Assembly (NCBI GenBank): GCA_020351875.1
Contig: CP070671.1
Location: forward strand, 392,335-456,334
DNA from: Chromatiales bacterium
GTDB lineage: Bacteria > Pseudomonadota > Gammaproteobacteria > Steroidobacterales > GCA-2729495
Reading direction: 5' to 3'
DNA length: 64,000 bases
This document shows, piece after piece, positions 48,502-56,946 of this stretch. The position numbers were made by a program, and so were the translations under genes. The notes below the pieces were generated by a model. That model did not search any database. It was not told the DNA's origin and saw only the letters and a program-made list of their open reading frames with translations. Positions within the stretch are counted from its first letter, which is position 1; the number at the start of each line of letters is the position of its first letter.

Positions 48502-49875
48502 ATGACGACGAAGTTGACGCTGCGGGCTGCGCTCGCCACCGCCGCCCTGTTAATCGCTACCACCTCGTGGGGGGCCCTGCCCGCCAAGATCGGTGACACG
48601 GAACTGCCGAGCCTGGCGCCGCTGGTCAAAGAGGTGTCGCCCGCCGTCGTGAACATTGCGACCCAGGGCACCCGGGAAGCGCAGAACAATCCGTTGATGG
48701 ACGATCCGTTCTTTCGGCGGTTCTTCGGCTTTCCCGAACAACGCCGGCAGCGGCCGGTGCGCAGCGCGGGCTCCGGTGTCATCGTCGACGCCGTCAAGGG
48801 CTACATCATCACCAATCACCATGTGGTGGAAAACGCCGACAAGATCGAAGTCACGCTGGTCGACGACCGGTCATTCAGCGCCGAAGTGGTGGGCTCTGAT
48901 CCGGGCACGGATATCGCGGTGCTGAAAGTCGACGACGCGAAGAATCTCACCGCGATGGACCTGGGTGATTCCGAGCGCATCGAAGTGGGCGACTTCGTCC
49001 TGGCCATCGGCAACCCCTTTGGCCTGCAGCACACCGTGACCTCCGGAATCATCAGCGCGCTGGGCCGGCGCGGTATCAGCCGCGACGGGTACGAAGATTT
49101 CATCCAGACCGACGCGTCCATCAATCCCGGCAACTCCGGCGGTGCGCTGGTCAACCTGGACGGCGAACTGATTGGCGTGAACTCTGCGATCTTCAGCAAC
49201 AGCGGCGGCAACATCGGCATCGGCTTCGCGATCCCGGTGAACATCGCCAGGTCCATCATGCTGCAGCTGATCCAATTCGGCGAAGTTCGCCGCGGGCTGC
49301 TGGGCGTGAGCATCAGCGACTTCAATGCCGAGACGGCTGAAGCCATCGGTGCAGACGCGGACATCGAAGGCGCGCTGGTGCAGGAAGTCGTGCCGGGGTC
49401 GGCCGCCGAGACCGCCGGCCTGCAGGTGGGCGACGTCATCGTTAAGGTCGACGGCGAAGACATCACGAGCGCGAACGATCTGCGCAACACCATCGGGCTG
49501 CGCCGCAGTGGCGAGTCAGTGGCCATCGAGGCGATGCGCGACGGCAAGCGCAAGAAGTTCAAGGCGGAACTCCAGGAGCTCGCGTCGATGCAGCAGATGT
49601 CCGCCGAAGACATCCACCCGGGTCTCGCTGGCGCCGAACTCTCCGACTATGCAGACGAGGTCGAACGGCTCGGCAAAGGCGCCGTGCGCGTCGACAGCGT
49701 CGCGGCGGGCAGCCCGGCGGGCATGCGGGGCCTGGAGGAAGGCGACCTGATCATCTCCGTGAACCGCGTACGCGTGCGCTCGGTGCAGGAAATGCAGGAG
49801 ACGGCGAACGGGCAGAAACTGCTGATCCTGGGCATTCGGCGCGGCAGCCGCGACCTGCTGCTGCAGGTGAAATAG
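48502..49875 (+). CDS. degQ: Periplasmic Do-family serine endoprotease (DegP/DegQ type)
   Basis: This is a protein quality-control protease/chaperone of the periplasm (457 aa). It has a signal peptide (MTTKLTLRAALATAALLIATTSWGA), a trypsin-like domain with the catalytic triad His107 (ITNHHVVENA), Asp137 (GTDIAVLKV) and Ser212 (NPGNSGGALV), and two PDZ domains (GLLGVSISDFNAETAEAIG...; IHPGLAGAELSDYADEVERLG...). The LA loop (DDPFFRRFFGFPEQRRQRP) is short, more like DegQ than E. coli DegP, so DegQ/MucD is the safer name. It is divergent from nrdJ and followed 16 bases later by an epimerase-like gene. Confidence 0.93.
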   Translation: MTTKLTLRAALATAALLIATTSWGALPAKIGDTELPSLAPLVKEVSPAVVNIATQGTREAQNNPLMDDPFFRRFFGFPEQRRQRPVRSAGSGVIVDAVKGYIITNHHVVENADKIEVTLVDDRSFSAEVVGSDPGTDIAVLKVDDAKNLTAMDLGDSERIEVGDFVLAIGNPFGLQHTVTSGIISALGRRGISRDGYEDFIQTDASINPGNSGGALVNLDGELIGVNSAIFSNSGGNIGIGFAIPVNIARSIMLQLIQFGEVRRGLLGVSISDFNAETAEAIGADADIEGALVQEVVPGSAAETAGLQVGDVIVKVDGEDITSANDLRNTIGLRRSGESVAIEAMRDGKRKKFKAELQELASMQQMSAEDIHPGLAGAELSDYADEVERLGKGAVRVDSVAAGSPAGMRGLEEGDLIISVNRVRVRSVQEMQETANGQKLLILGIRRGSRDLLLQVK

Positions 49876-49891
49876 GCCCGTCTGCCCGGCC

Positions 49892-50857
49892 ATGACTGCC
49901 TCCTCGCCAAGGATAGGCGGCACGCTCTGCGTGCTCGGCGGCACCGGCTTCGTGGGCTCCCGCGTGGTGGCCCACCTCGCGGCCCGGGGCTACCAGCTGC
50001 GCCTGCCGACCCGCGACCCGGTTCGGGCCCGGCATCTCGCGATCTTGCCCAGCGCGCGGCTGCTGCGCGCCGACGTGCATGATCCGGACACGCTGGCGCG
50101 GCTGGTGAACCGCTGCGACGCGGTCGTCAACCTGGTCGGCATCCTGAACGAGGCCGGGCATGACGGCAGTGGCTTCCAGCACGCCCATGCCGAAGTCACA
50201 GCAAAGCTGGTCCGCGCATGCGAAGCCGCCGGGGTGCCCAAACTGGTGCAGGTGAGCGCGCTGCACGCCGATGTGAACGGCCCCAGCCACTACCTGCGCT
50301 CGAAGGGCCAGGCGGAAGCGTTGATCACCGGTGCGCAATCCCTGCGCTGGACGATCCTGCAACCGTCGGTGATCTACGGCCCCGGCGATTCTTTCCTGAA
50401 CCGCTTCGCCGCACTTCTCGGGCAGTTGCCCCTGGCGCTGCCCCTGGCCTGCCCGAACGCGCGTTTCGCCCCGGTGCATGTCGACGATGTGGTGACCGCG
50501 GTGGCCCGATCTTTGCGCGATGGCGCAACGGACGGGCGCACCTATGAACTCTGCGGCCCCGAGATCTACACGCTGCGCGAACTCGTGCAGATGATTGCCG
50601 CCGCGACGGGCCGGCGCCGCTGGATTATCGGCCTGCCCGACTGGGCCGCACGTCTGCAGGCCCGGATCATGGAGCGGCTGCCCGGCAAGATTTTCACGAT
50701 GGACAACTACCGGTCCCTGGGGGTCCCGAGTATTTGCCGCAGCGACGGGTGCGCCGAGCTGGGAATCACGCCGCGCTCGCTGCAGCTCAACCTGGCGGCG
50801 AGCCTGGGCCTGTCGCCACCGTCGCAGCACAACTCGCCGCCGGCGCCGGCGAACTGA
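49892..50857 (+). CDS. NAD(P)-binding epimerase-like protein (complex I 39-kDa subunit type)
   Basis: This is an atypical short-chain dehydrogenase/epimerase-fold protein (321 aa). It has the dinucleotide motif LCVLGGTGFVGSRVVAHLAARGYQLRLPTRDP, AVVNLVGILNE, VQVSALHADVNGPSHYLRSKGQAEALI, and WTILQPSVIYGPGDSFLNRFAALL, matching proteins annotated as NDUFA9-like or nucleoside-diphosphate-sugar epimerases. The role is unknown; related eukaryotic proteins are accessory subunits of complex I. It follows degQ closely, and its last 71 bases overlap the convergent metallopeptidase gene. Confidence 0.85.
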   Translation: MTASSPRIGGTLCVLGGTGFVGSRVVAHLAARGYQLRLPTRDPVRARHLAILPSARLLRADVHDPDTLARLVNRCDAVVNLVGILNEAGHDGSGFQHAHAEVTAKLVRACEAAGVPKLVQVSALHADVNGPSHYLRSKGQAEALITGAQSLRWTILQPSVIYGPGDSFLNRFAALLGQLPLALPLACPNARFAPVHVDDVVTAVARSLRDGATDGRTYELCGPEIYTLRELVQMIAAATGRRRWIIGLPDWAARLQARIMERLPGKIFTMDNYRSLGVPSICRSDGCAELGITPRSLQLNLAASLGLSPPSQHNSPPAPAN

Positions 50858-51923
50858 CCGCAGCCTGCCCGAGTGCGGCCAGCGCGTCGGCCCTGGCTTC
50901 CCACTTCAGTTTCGCGATGGCTTTGGCCGCCGCATAGAAGGCCTCGAAGTCGCCGCCGTGCTGCGTGAGCAGCGTGGCGAATGCGGGCACATACTGGTCA
51001 TAGGTCGCCAGCGCAGCGAGCGTGGCGTTATTCAGCTCGGGACCAAACCAGCCGTCGAAGAACGGCGGCCCGCCCCAGCCCGCGCGCAGCGCCTGGTAGT
51101 CGGCCCGCATCCGGTCCAGCGCCGCGGCTTTGCCGGCGGCCAGCGCGCTGGTGTCATCGGTTTGCGCGTAAACCACTTCCAGCTGCGCGCGACCGCGGCC
51201 CAGCAAGACGCGCACCGCGCCGCGGCGCCCCAGCCAGTCCTCGTAGCGGCACAGCGCATCGGCGGCGCCGCGCTGGCGCAGCCAGAGCCGGATACCCGCC
51301 TGTTCCACCGCGCTCGCAAACGACTCGTTGAAGGCGGAATCCCCGGAAATGTAGAGACGCTGGTGGGCGAGTTCGTGAAAGATCAAACCCGCGAGCCGGT
51401 ACTCCGTCATTCGCAGCATCGCATTCGTCAGCGGGTCGGCAAAATTGCCCAACGTGGAATAGGCCGACACCCCGCCCACGTAGACATCGTCGCCAGCCGC
51501 GGCCCGGCGGGCCGCAAAGGCCTGCGCCTCGGCCTCATCGAAGTAACCGCGATAGCTGACGCAGCCCGCGACCGGAAAACACCAGGTACGTGGCTCCAAC
51601 GACCATTCCGGCGCGGCCACCACGCTCCAGACCAGGTAGCGGCGACCGGTGTCGGCGTACTGGCGATAACTGCCGTTGTCGGGCAGGGCCAGCTCCGCAT
51701 GGGCGAAGTCCACGGCGCTTTGGGCAAGTTCGAGTTGTCCGCGGGTGTCTTCGCTGGTCTCGGGATCCGCCAGCACGTCGGTCACGGGCTCGCGCTGGCC
51801 CATCAACTCCATGTGGCCGCGCATCGCCTGCCAGTAGTAACAGCTCCCCAGGGCCAGGCACACCGCCACCAGGGCGGCGATACGGGCCAGCGCGAGCAGT
51901 TGCTTTCTGACTTCAGTCACCAT
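50787..51923 (-). CDS. Putative lipoprotein metallo-aminopeptidase (COG4324 type)
   Basis: This 378-aa protein has an N-terminal hydrophobic segment ending in a lipobox (AVCLALGSCYYW), so it should be a lipoprotein. It has the zinc-peptidase motif GLIFHELAHQRLY followed by FNESFASAVEQAGIRLW, in which HExxH plus a downstream Glu would bind zinc. GGVSAYSTLGNFADPLTNAML and the overall length fit the predicted aminopeptidases of COG4324. Substrate and activity are unproven. The last 71 bases overlap the end of the convergent epimerase gene; the Pro/Ala/Ser-rich C-terminal tail encoded there is probably dispensable. Confidence 0.86.
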   Translation of the reverse strand: MVTEVRKQLLALARIAALVAVCLALGSCYYWQAMRGHMELMGQREPVTDVLADPETSEDTRGQLELAQSAVDFAHAELALPDNGSYRQYADTGRRYLVWSVVAAPEWSLEPRTWCFPVAGCVSYRGYFDEAEAQAFAARRAAAGDDVYVGGVSAYSTLGNFADPLTNAMLRMTEYRLAGLIFHELAHQRLYISGDSAFNESFASAVEQAGIRLWLRQRGAADALCRYEDWLGRRGAVRVLLGRGRAQLEVVYAQTDDTSALAAGKAAALDRMRADYQALRAGWGGPPFFDGWFGPELNNATLAALATYDQYVPAFATLLTQHGGDFEAFYAAAKAIAKLKWEARADALAALGQAAVSSPAPAASCAATVATGPGSPPG

Positions 51924-51956
51924 GCGGGGTCAACAGATAGCTTCTAGAATGCGTGT

Positions 51957-53171
51957 ATGCAAACCTATCTCGTCGGTGGTGCCGTGCGCGACCGCCTGCT
52001 TGGCGAAACTGCGGCCGAACGCGATTGGGTCGTCGTGGGCGCCACGCCGGCCGAGCTCGAACAGGCGGGTTTCCGCCGCGTGGGCCGCAGCTTCCCGGTG
52101 TTCCTGCATCCGGAGACCGGCGAGGAATACGCGCTGGCGCGCACGGAGAGCAAGACCGGGCCCGGCTACCACGGCTTCGAATTCTGCACCGACCCCGACG
52201 TGACGCTGGAGCAGGACCTGCAGCGCCGCGACCTGACCATCAACGCAATGGCCGAAACCGCCAACGGCGAACTCGTCGATCCTTACGGCGGGCAGCGGGA
52301 CCTCGACACCCGGACACTACGGCACGTGTCCGACGCCTTTCGTGAGGATCCGGTGCGCATCCTGCGCGTCGCGCGGTTCGCGGCCCGGTTTCACAACCTG
52401 GGATTCGAGATCGCTGCAGACACGCGGCAGCTGATGACGGAAATGGTGGCCGCGGGTGAAGCCTCGGCGCTGGTCCCTGAACGCGTCTGGAAGGAAACCG
52501 ACACCGCCCTGGCCACGGACGCCCCGCAGGTGTTTTTCCAGGTCCTGCGCGACTGCGGTGCGCTGGCGGTCATCTACCCCGAACTGAACGCGCTGTTCGG
52601 CGTGCCGCAACCGGAACGCTATCACCCGGAAATCGATACCGGCGTGCATACCCTGATGTGCCTGCAGCAGGCCGCGCGCCTGCAAGCCAGCCCCGAGGTG
52701 CGTTATGCGGTGCTGATGCACGATCTCGGTAAAGCCACCACCTCGCCCGACCTGTGGCCCGCCCACCCGGCGCACGAATTCCGCAGCGAAGAACTGGCCC
52801 GCCTGACGTCGCGTCGCATCGGGGCCCCGCGTCGCTACCGCGAACTCGCCGAACAGGTCGCCCGCTACCACACGCTGTGCCACCGCGCCGCCGAACTCCG
52901 CCCCGCCACCCTGCTGAAACTGCTGGAAGGCGCCGACGCGCTGCGCCGCCCGGAACGCTTCGAAGATTTCCTGCTCGCCTGCGAAGCCGATGCCAAAGGC
53001 CGCACCGGCCTGGAAAACAACCCGTACCCCCAGGCCGACCTGCTACGCCGCGCCCGCGACGCCGCCGCGTCCGTCACCGTCGCCGATCTCAAGCTTCCCG
53101 ACCTCGACGGCGAAGCCGTCGGCAAAGCCCTGCGCGAAGCCCGCTGCGAAGCCATCGCCGCGATCAACTAA
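51957..53171 (+). CDS. cca: CCA-adding tRNA nucleotidyltransferase
   Basis: This enzyme adds or repairs the 3' CCA end of tRNAs. The 404-aa product is a class II nucleotidyltransferase: MQTYLVGGAVRDRLLGETAAERDWVVVGATP, the RRDLTINAMA motif, the FREDPVRILRVARFAARF helix, the template region PERVWKETDTAL, and an HD phosphohydrolase domain (HTLMCLQQAARL; VLMHDLGKATTSPD). This is the full-length E. coli-like form, including the HD domain with 2',3'-cyclic phosphodiesterase potential. It starts 34 bp from the divergent metallopeptidase gene. Confidence 0.95.
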   Translation: MQTYLVGGAVRDRLLGETAAERDWVVVGATPAELEQAGFRRVGRSFPVFLHPETGEEYALARTESKTGPGYHGFEFCTDPDVTLEQDLQRRDLTINAMAETANGELVDPYGGQRDLDTRTLRHVSDAFREDPVRILRVARFAARFHNLGFEIAADTRQLMTEMVAAGEASALVPERVWKETDTALATDAPQVFFQVLRDCGALAVIYPELNALFGVPQPERYHPEIDTGVHTLMCLQQAARLQASPEVRYAVLMHDLGKATTSPDLWPAHPAHEFRSEELARLTSRRIGAPRRYRELAEQVARYHTLCHRAAELRPATLLKLLEGADALRRPERFEDFLLACEADAKGRTGLENNPYPQADLLRRARDAAASVTVADLKLPDLDGEAVGKALREARCEAIAAIN

Positions 53172-53389
53172 CCGTCGCACAACGCCCGGCGCACCTCCCC
53201 TCGCCCCACCCCCGAACTTGGCTGGTGGCACTCAATCGCGGGGAAAACTGGCCGGCAGAGGCGGCAACTGCGGGCAAGCAGGAAAGAGGTTTAGCACGCA
53301 AGACAGTCCGGCTCCGGCGACTTCCGAGTACAGATCTGACATTGAGCCAACCGCGCCTGGAAGAGGCAGGAACACCCGCTGTGCAATCC
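53172..53389. other. Intergenic stretch after cca
   Basis: I see no gene here. It holds several short GC-rich segments and a phrase GAGGTTTAGCACGCAAGAC (about 53286-53304) that partly resembles the edge of the inverted-repeat element further right (AAGGTTTAGCCCGGACGAC, 53501-53519). It could be remains of a related copy. Confidence 0.4.
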
Positions 53390-53542
53390 CGGGCGGTGCG
53401 GCAGACCGGACGGTCGTCCGGGCGTCGTCCCGGAGGAGCGGAGCCATGGATGGCGAGAGCGACGGAGGGCCGATCCGACTGAGGACACGGATGTCCGAAG
53501 AAGGTTTAGCCCGGACGACCGTCCGGTCTGCCGCACCGCCCG
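53390..53542. repeat. 153-bp element with 34-bp perfect terminal inverted repeats
   Basis: The arms at 53390-53423 and 53509-53542 are exact reverse complements over 34 bp. Each arm itself contains an inner palindrome (CCGGAC-GGTC-GTCCGG). The 85-bp centre contains two further small hairpins: GCCATGGATGGC (53443-53454) and GGACACGGATGTCC (53483-53496). No transposase gene or clear target duplication is visible. It resembles MITE- or REP-like intergenic elements and lies between the convergent genes cca and uppP, where a folded RNA could also end transcription from either side. Confidence 0.8.
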
Positions 53543-53564
53543 AGCGCGAAACAGAACAGGTTTA

Positions 53565-54365
53565 CTACCAGAACACCACCACGATCACCGCCGCCAACAG
53601 CAACCGGTAAACCACAAACGGCACCATCCCGATGCGCTGAATCGCCGCCAGGAACAACTTGATGCAAAGCCAGGCACTGCAGGCCGCCACCACGAGCCCC
53701 AGTCCGATCGGTCCCCACGGCACCGGCTCCACCGACTGCATCAACGCCACCAGTTCCAGCGCCGATGCTCCGGCGATGGCCGGTATCGCGAGCAGGAACG
53801 AAAAGCGGGCCGCAGTTTCGCGATCGAGCCCCAGGGCCAGGCCGGCGGTCATCGTGATACCGGAACGCGAGCTGCCCGGGATCAGTGCCAGCACCTGCGC
53901 CAGCCCAATCAACACGCCCGCGCGCAAATTCACGTTGCGCAGCTGCCCCACCTGGTCTGGACGCCGGTCCGCCACCCACAGCAAGACGCCGAAGAACGCG
54001 GTGGCGCCCGCGATCACCAGGGGAGCGCGCAGCGCAGTGGCCACGAGGTCTTCCAAGAACAGCCCGGCCACCACCAGCGGCACGGTAGCCGCCAGCAAGG
54101 TCCAGCCAAGCTGCGCGTCGCGGGGCTCGTGCTGCAAGCGCAGCACGGCGCGGGTCCAGCCGGTCAGGATCGCGGCCACCTCGGCGCGAAAGTAATAGAG
54201 CACCGCGACCAGCGTGCCCAGGTGCACGGCGACATCAAAGGCCAGGCCCTGGTCCGTCCAGCCGAGAAAACGCGGCACCAGGATCAGGTGCGCGGAGCTC
54301 GAGATCGGCAGGAACTCGGTAACGCCCTGGACCAGCGCCAGGATGATGGCTTGCAGGCTATCCAA
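53565..54365 (-). CDS. uppP: Undecaprenyl-diphosphatase (BacA/UppP)
   Basis: UppP dephosphorylates undecaprenyl pyrophosphate, recycling the lipid carrier for peptidoglycan and O-antigen, and confers bacitracin tolerance. The 266-aa membrane protein has LVQGVTEFLPISSSAHLILVPRFLGW and LIPGSSRSGITMTAGLALGLDRETAARFSFLLAIPAI, the two active-site motifs. TTG 54365 is the likely start: GGAG lies seven bases upstream, and the product then begins with the usual DSLQAIILALVQG. A GTG at 54371 sits too close to that site. A perfect 20-bp hairpin lies just upstream of the ribosome-binding site. Confidence 0.95.
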   Translation of the reverse strand: MDSLQAIILALVQGVTEFLPISSSAHLILVPRFLGWTDQGLAFDVAVHLGTLVAVLYYFRAEVAAILTGWTRAVLRLQHEPRDAQLGWTLLAATVPLVVAGLFLEDLVATALRAPLVIAGATAFFGVLLWVADRRPDQVGQLRNVNLRAGVLIGLAQVLALIPGSSRSGITMTAGLALGLDRETAARFSFLLAIPAIAGASALELVALMQSVEPVPWGPIGLGLVVAACSAWLCIKLFLAAIQRIGMVPFVVYRLLLAAVIVVVFW

Positions 54366-54382
54366 GGCCACTCCGTGAGCTT

Positions 54383-54429
54383 GGGGACATTCTGCTTTTT
54401 CCATCAGGTGGAAAAAGCAGAATGTCCCC
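54383..54429. repeat. Perfect 20-bp inverted repeat in the uppP leader
   Basis: The arms at 54383-54402 and 54410-54429 (each beginning GGGGACATTCTGC when read inward) are exact reverse complements with a seven-base loop. It lies between midA and uppP, its near edge 18 bp before the uppP start. The GGGGACA...TGTCCCC ends are typical of dispersed palindromes associated with REP-associated tyrosine (Y1/RAYT) transposases; this link comes from general knowledge, and no such gene is in the window. Confidence 0.8.
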
Positions 54430-54471
54430 GTCTAATTGGCGGCACACCCTAAACCAAGCGCCACATCACGA

Positions 54472-55611
54472 CTAGAGCCGGTGTCGCAGATCGCGCCCGA
54501 CGTTCAACGGCGCGTCCGGCAGCGCCCGGCTCAGGGCCAGGACCTTGAAGCGCTCGCCCATTTCTCCCGGCAGCAGCAGGCGACGCAGGTTGGCCGCATG
54601 CCGGGCTCGCTCCACGGGATCGTCCGGCAGCGCCGCGTCCAGCACGCCGTTGGCCATCAGGAACTGCGCCTGCGTCGTGTACCCGGCGAGCTTCAGGCCG
54701 GCCTCGACACCGGCCTGCGCCGCGGCCGTGAAATCCACCCAGGCGGTGATGTCCTGTAAACCCGGCCAACGGAACGGGTCAGCATGTGCCCGGTGTCGGT
54801 AATGACACAGCAGGGTGCCGTCCCGTCGCTGCGGGTGGTAGTACTCGCGCGCCGTGAGCCCGTAGTCGCAAATCAACAGCAGGCCGCGCTCTAGACAGGC
54901 GGCGAGTCCGCCTATCCACGGCCTCAGGTTGGGGCAGAACTCCGACGTGTAGCCGGCCGGCCACTCGTCGCCGCCGGCCTCGCGCCGTTGCTCAACCTCG
55001 CGCGCGAGCTGTGCGTCTGCATCCCGGGCGGCCCAGGCGAAGGCCGCCCCGTCCCGTATGACCCCGACGGCCTGCACCCGGTCAGGCTGCCACCGAAATC
55101 GCCGCACCGGCAATGCGTCGGCCACTTCGTTGGCCAAAATTACGCCGCGGAAACCGGACGGCGGCAGCGTATCCAGCCAGCGCACCGGGTACGCGTCCAG
55201 CCGCAGCTGCTGGCGCTCGCGCAGCTCCGCGCTGACTTCGAGCACCTGGTAGTCGACGGCTGGGGCATCGCAATCCGCCAGTTCGTCCAGCACCGCGGCA
55301 GCGAGTGCACCGCTGCCGGCCCCCAGTTCCAGGATCGCGTCTCCAGGCTGCAGCAGCGGCGCGATACCCCGGGCGATGCACGCGCCAAACGCCGGGGTGA
55401 TTTCCGGCGCCGTGACAAAATCGCCCGCGGCACCAAAATTGCGCGCGCCCGCGCTGTAGTAGCCGAGACCCGGAGCATACAGCGCGAGCTGCATGTACTC
55501 GGCGAAATCGAGCCAGCCCCCTGCCGCATCGATCCGCGCAGCGAGCTGCGCGGTGAGTTCGTCACTCAGTGCGACGGCGGACGGCGGTGGTGCTGGCCAG
55601 TCAGAGTCCAT
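54472..55611 (-). CDS. MidA family SAM-dependent methyltransferase
   Basis: This is a class I methyltransferase of the COG1565/MidA (NDUFAF7-like) family (379 aa). It has the N-terminal GGWLDFAEYMQLALYAPGLGYYSAGARNFGAAGDFVTAPEITPAFG, the SAM motif AILELGAGSGALAAAVLDEL, VILANEVADALPVRRF, and LLICDYGLTAREYYHPQRRDGTLLCHYRHRAHADPF. The mitochondrial relative methylates an arginine in a complex I subunit; the bacterial target is unknown. ATG 55611 is used; the frame is open a little further upstream. It is divergent from the pteridine reductase gene (64 bp). Confidence 0.9.
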   Translation of the reverse strand: MDSDWPAPPPSAVALSDELTAQLAARIDAAGGWLDFAEYMQLALYAPGLGYYSAGARNFGAAGDFVTAPEITPAFGACIARGIAPLLQPGDAILELGAGSGALAAAVLDELADCDAPAVDYQVLEVSAELRERQQLRLDAYPVRWLDTLPPSGFRGVILANEVADALPVRRFRWQPDRVQAVGVIRDGAAFAWAARDADAQLAREVEQRREAGGDEWPAGYTSEFCPNLRPWIGGLAACLERGLLLICDYGLTAREYYHPQRRDGTLLCHYRHRAHADPFRWPGLQDITAWVDFTAAAQAGVEAGLKLAGYTTQAQFLMANGVLDAALPDDPVERARHAANLRRLLLPGEMGERFKVLALSRALPDAPLNVGRDLRHRL

Positions 55612-55675
55612 GATGCATTGCCCGGTCGGGCCGGTTATCGTAGCCGGCGCCACGCCACGGAATAAACTTCACGCG

Positions 55676-56431
55676 ATGCACATCCCGACTCATACGCTGG
55701 AAGGCCAATGGGTGCTGATTACGGGCGCCGGCAAACGCATCGGCGCGTGCATCGCGCGCACGCTGCATGCGGCCGGTGCCGGCGTTGCGGTGCACTACCG
55801 CGGCTCGGCGGACGCGGCGAACGAACTGGCGGCAGAATTGAATGCCGACCGCGCCGGTTCGGCGCTGACAGTGCAGGGCGATTTGCTCGACGTCGCCCGC
55901 CTCGCGCAGATGGTTGACCACGTCGTTGAACAGACCGGCAGGCTCGACGTGCTGGTGAACAACGCGTCGAGCTTCTACCCGACCCCCCTCGGCGAGATCA
56001 CGCCCGAGCACTGGGAAGACCTGATGGGCACGAACCTGAAGGCACCGCTGTTCCTGAGCCAGGCGGCCGCGCCGCAGCTGCAGGCGAACCAGGGCACCAT
56101 CGTGAACATCGTCGACATCCACTCGCAGCGGCCACTGCGCCATCATACGGTGTACGGCCCGGCGAAAGCCGCGCTGGCCATGCTGACCCGCACGCTCGCC
56201 CGCGACCTGGCGCCGGATGTGCGGGTCAACGGCGTGTCACCGGGTGCCATCCTGTGGCCGGAAGACGGTGTGTCCGACAGTTACCAGGAAAGCGTGCTGA
56301 AACAGGTGCCGCTGCGCCGCGCCGGCGAGCCCCAGGATATCGCCGATTGCGTGCTGTACCTGGTGCGCGACGCGCACTATGTGACCGGGCAGATCATCGC
56401 GGTAGACGGCGGGCGCAGCATCGGCTGGTAG
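55676..56431 (+). CDS. Pteridine reductase (SDR family)
   Basis: This NADPH-dependent short-chain reductase probably reduces dihydro- or oxidised pterins (251 aa). It has the nucleotide motif VLITGAGKRIGACIARTLHAAGAGVAVHYRG (Arg in TGxxxRIG is typical of pteridine reductases), LVNNASSFYPTPLGEI, VDIHSQRPLRHHTVYGPAKAAL with the Tyr-x-x-x-Lys pair, and the C-terminal ADCVLYLVRDAHYVTGQIIAVDGGRSIGW. It converges with folK and folB, a context that supports a folate/pterin role. FolM-like dihydromonapterin reductase is an alternative name. Confidence 0.9.
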   Translation: MHIPTHTLEGQWVLITGAGKRIGACIARTLHAAGAGVAVHYRGSADAANELAAELNADRAGSALTVQGDLLDVARLAQMVDHVVEQTGRLDVLVNNASSFYPTPLGEITPEHWEDLMGTNLKAPLFLSQAAAPQLQANQGTIVNIVDIHSQRPLRHHTVYGPAKAALAMLTRTLARDLAPDVRVNGVSPGAILWPEDGVSDSYQESVLKQVPLRRAGEPQDIADCVLYLVRDAHYVTGQIIAVDGGRSIGW

Positions 56432-56433
56432 TC

Positions 56434-56946
56434 TCAACCTGTCGCCAGGTCGACGTCCACCGGTTCGAGCGGGGCGCTACGACCGGGAAACGCCTGCCAC
56501 AGTTCGGCCATGGTCTGGCCCGCCACCGGGTGACGAAGCCCCGGTGCGATGTCTGCGAGCGGCTTCAGGACGAACGAGTACCTGGTGATGTCTTCCCGCG
56601 GCACCTTGACCGGCGGCTCGGGCATGATCGCGTCACCGTAAAGCAGCAGGTCCAGGTCCAGGGTTCGCGGTGAGAATGCGTCGGTGCCGCGCACCCGCCC
56701 GGCAAGCCGGTGCAGTTCTTCCAGGCTGTCCACCACCGCCAATGCCGACTCCCGAGTCGACAGCGCGAACACGCAGTTCAGGAACGGCTCGCCGTCGAAA
56801 CCCACTGCGGGTGTTCGGTAGACCGGTGACACCTGCACTTCGCCGTAGCGCTTTTCGAGTTCCCGACAGGCCAGCCGCAGGTTTTTCTCCGGCTCGATGT
56901 TGCTGCCGCCGCTGATGTATACCGCCACCGGCTCGCGGGCAGTCAC
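56434..56946 (-). CDS. folK: 6-hydroxymethyl-7,8-dihydropterin pyrophosphokinase
   Basis: FolK transfers pyrophosphate from ATP to hydroxymethyl-dihydropterin in folate synthesis. The 170-aa product has YISGGSNIEPEKNLRLACRELEKRYGEVQVSPVYRTPAVGF, FLNCVFALST, and the signature FSPRTLDLDLLLYGD, followed by VPREDITRYSFVLKPLADIAPGLRHPV. The start overlaps the stop of folB by four bases, so folB-folK are translationally coupled. Confidence 0.95.
   Translation of the reverse strand: MTAREPVAVYISGGSNIEPEKNLRLACRELEKRYGEVQVSPVYRTPAVGFDGEPFLNCVFALSTRESALAVVDSLEELHRLAGRVRGTDAFSPRTLDLDLLLYGDAIMPEPPVKVPREDITRYSFVLKPLADIAPGLRHPVAGQTMAELWQAFPGRSAPLEPVDVDLATG

Noticed and set aside
53291-53536. Small open frames across the cca-uppP gap
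   Set aside because: They run through the inverted repeats and have no ribosome-binding site or family similarity. The region is better explained as a repeat element.
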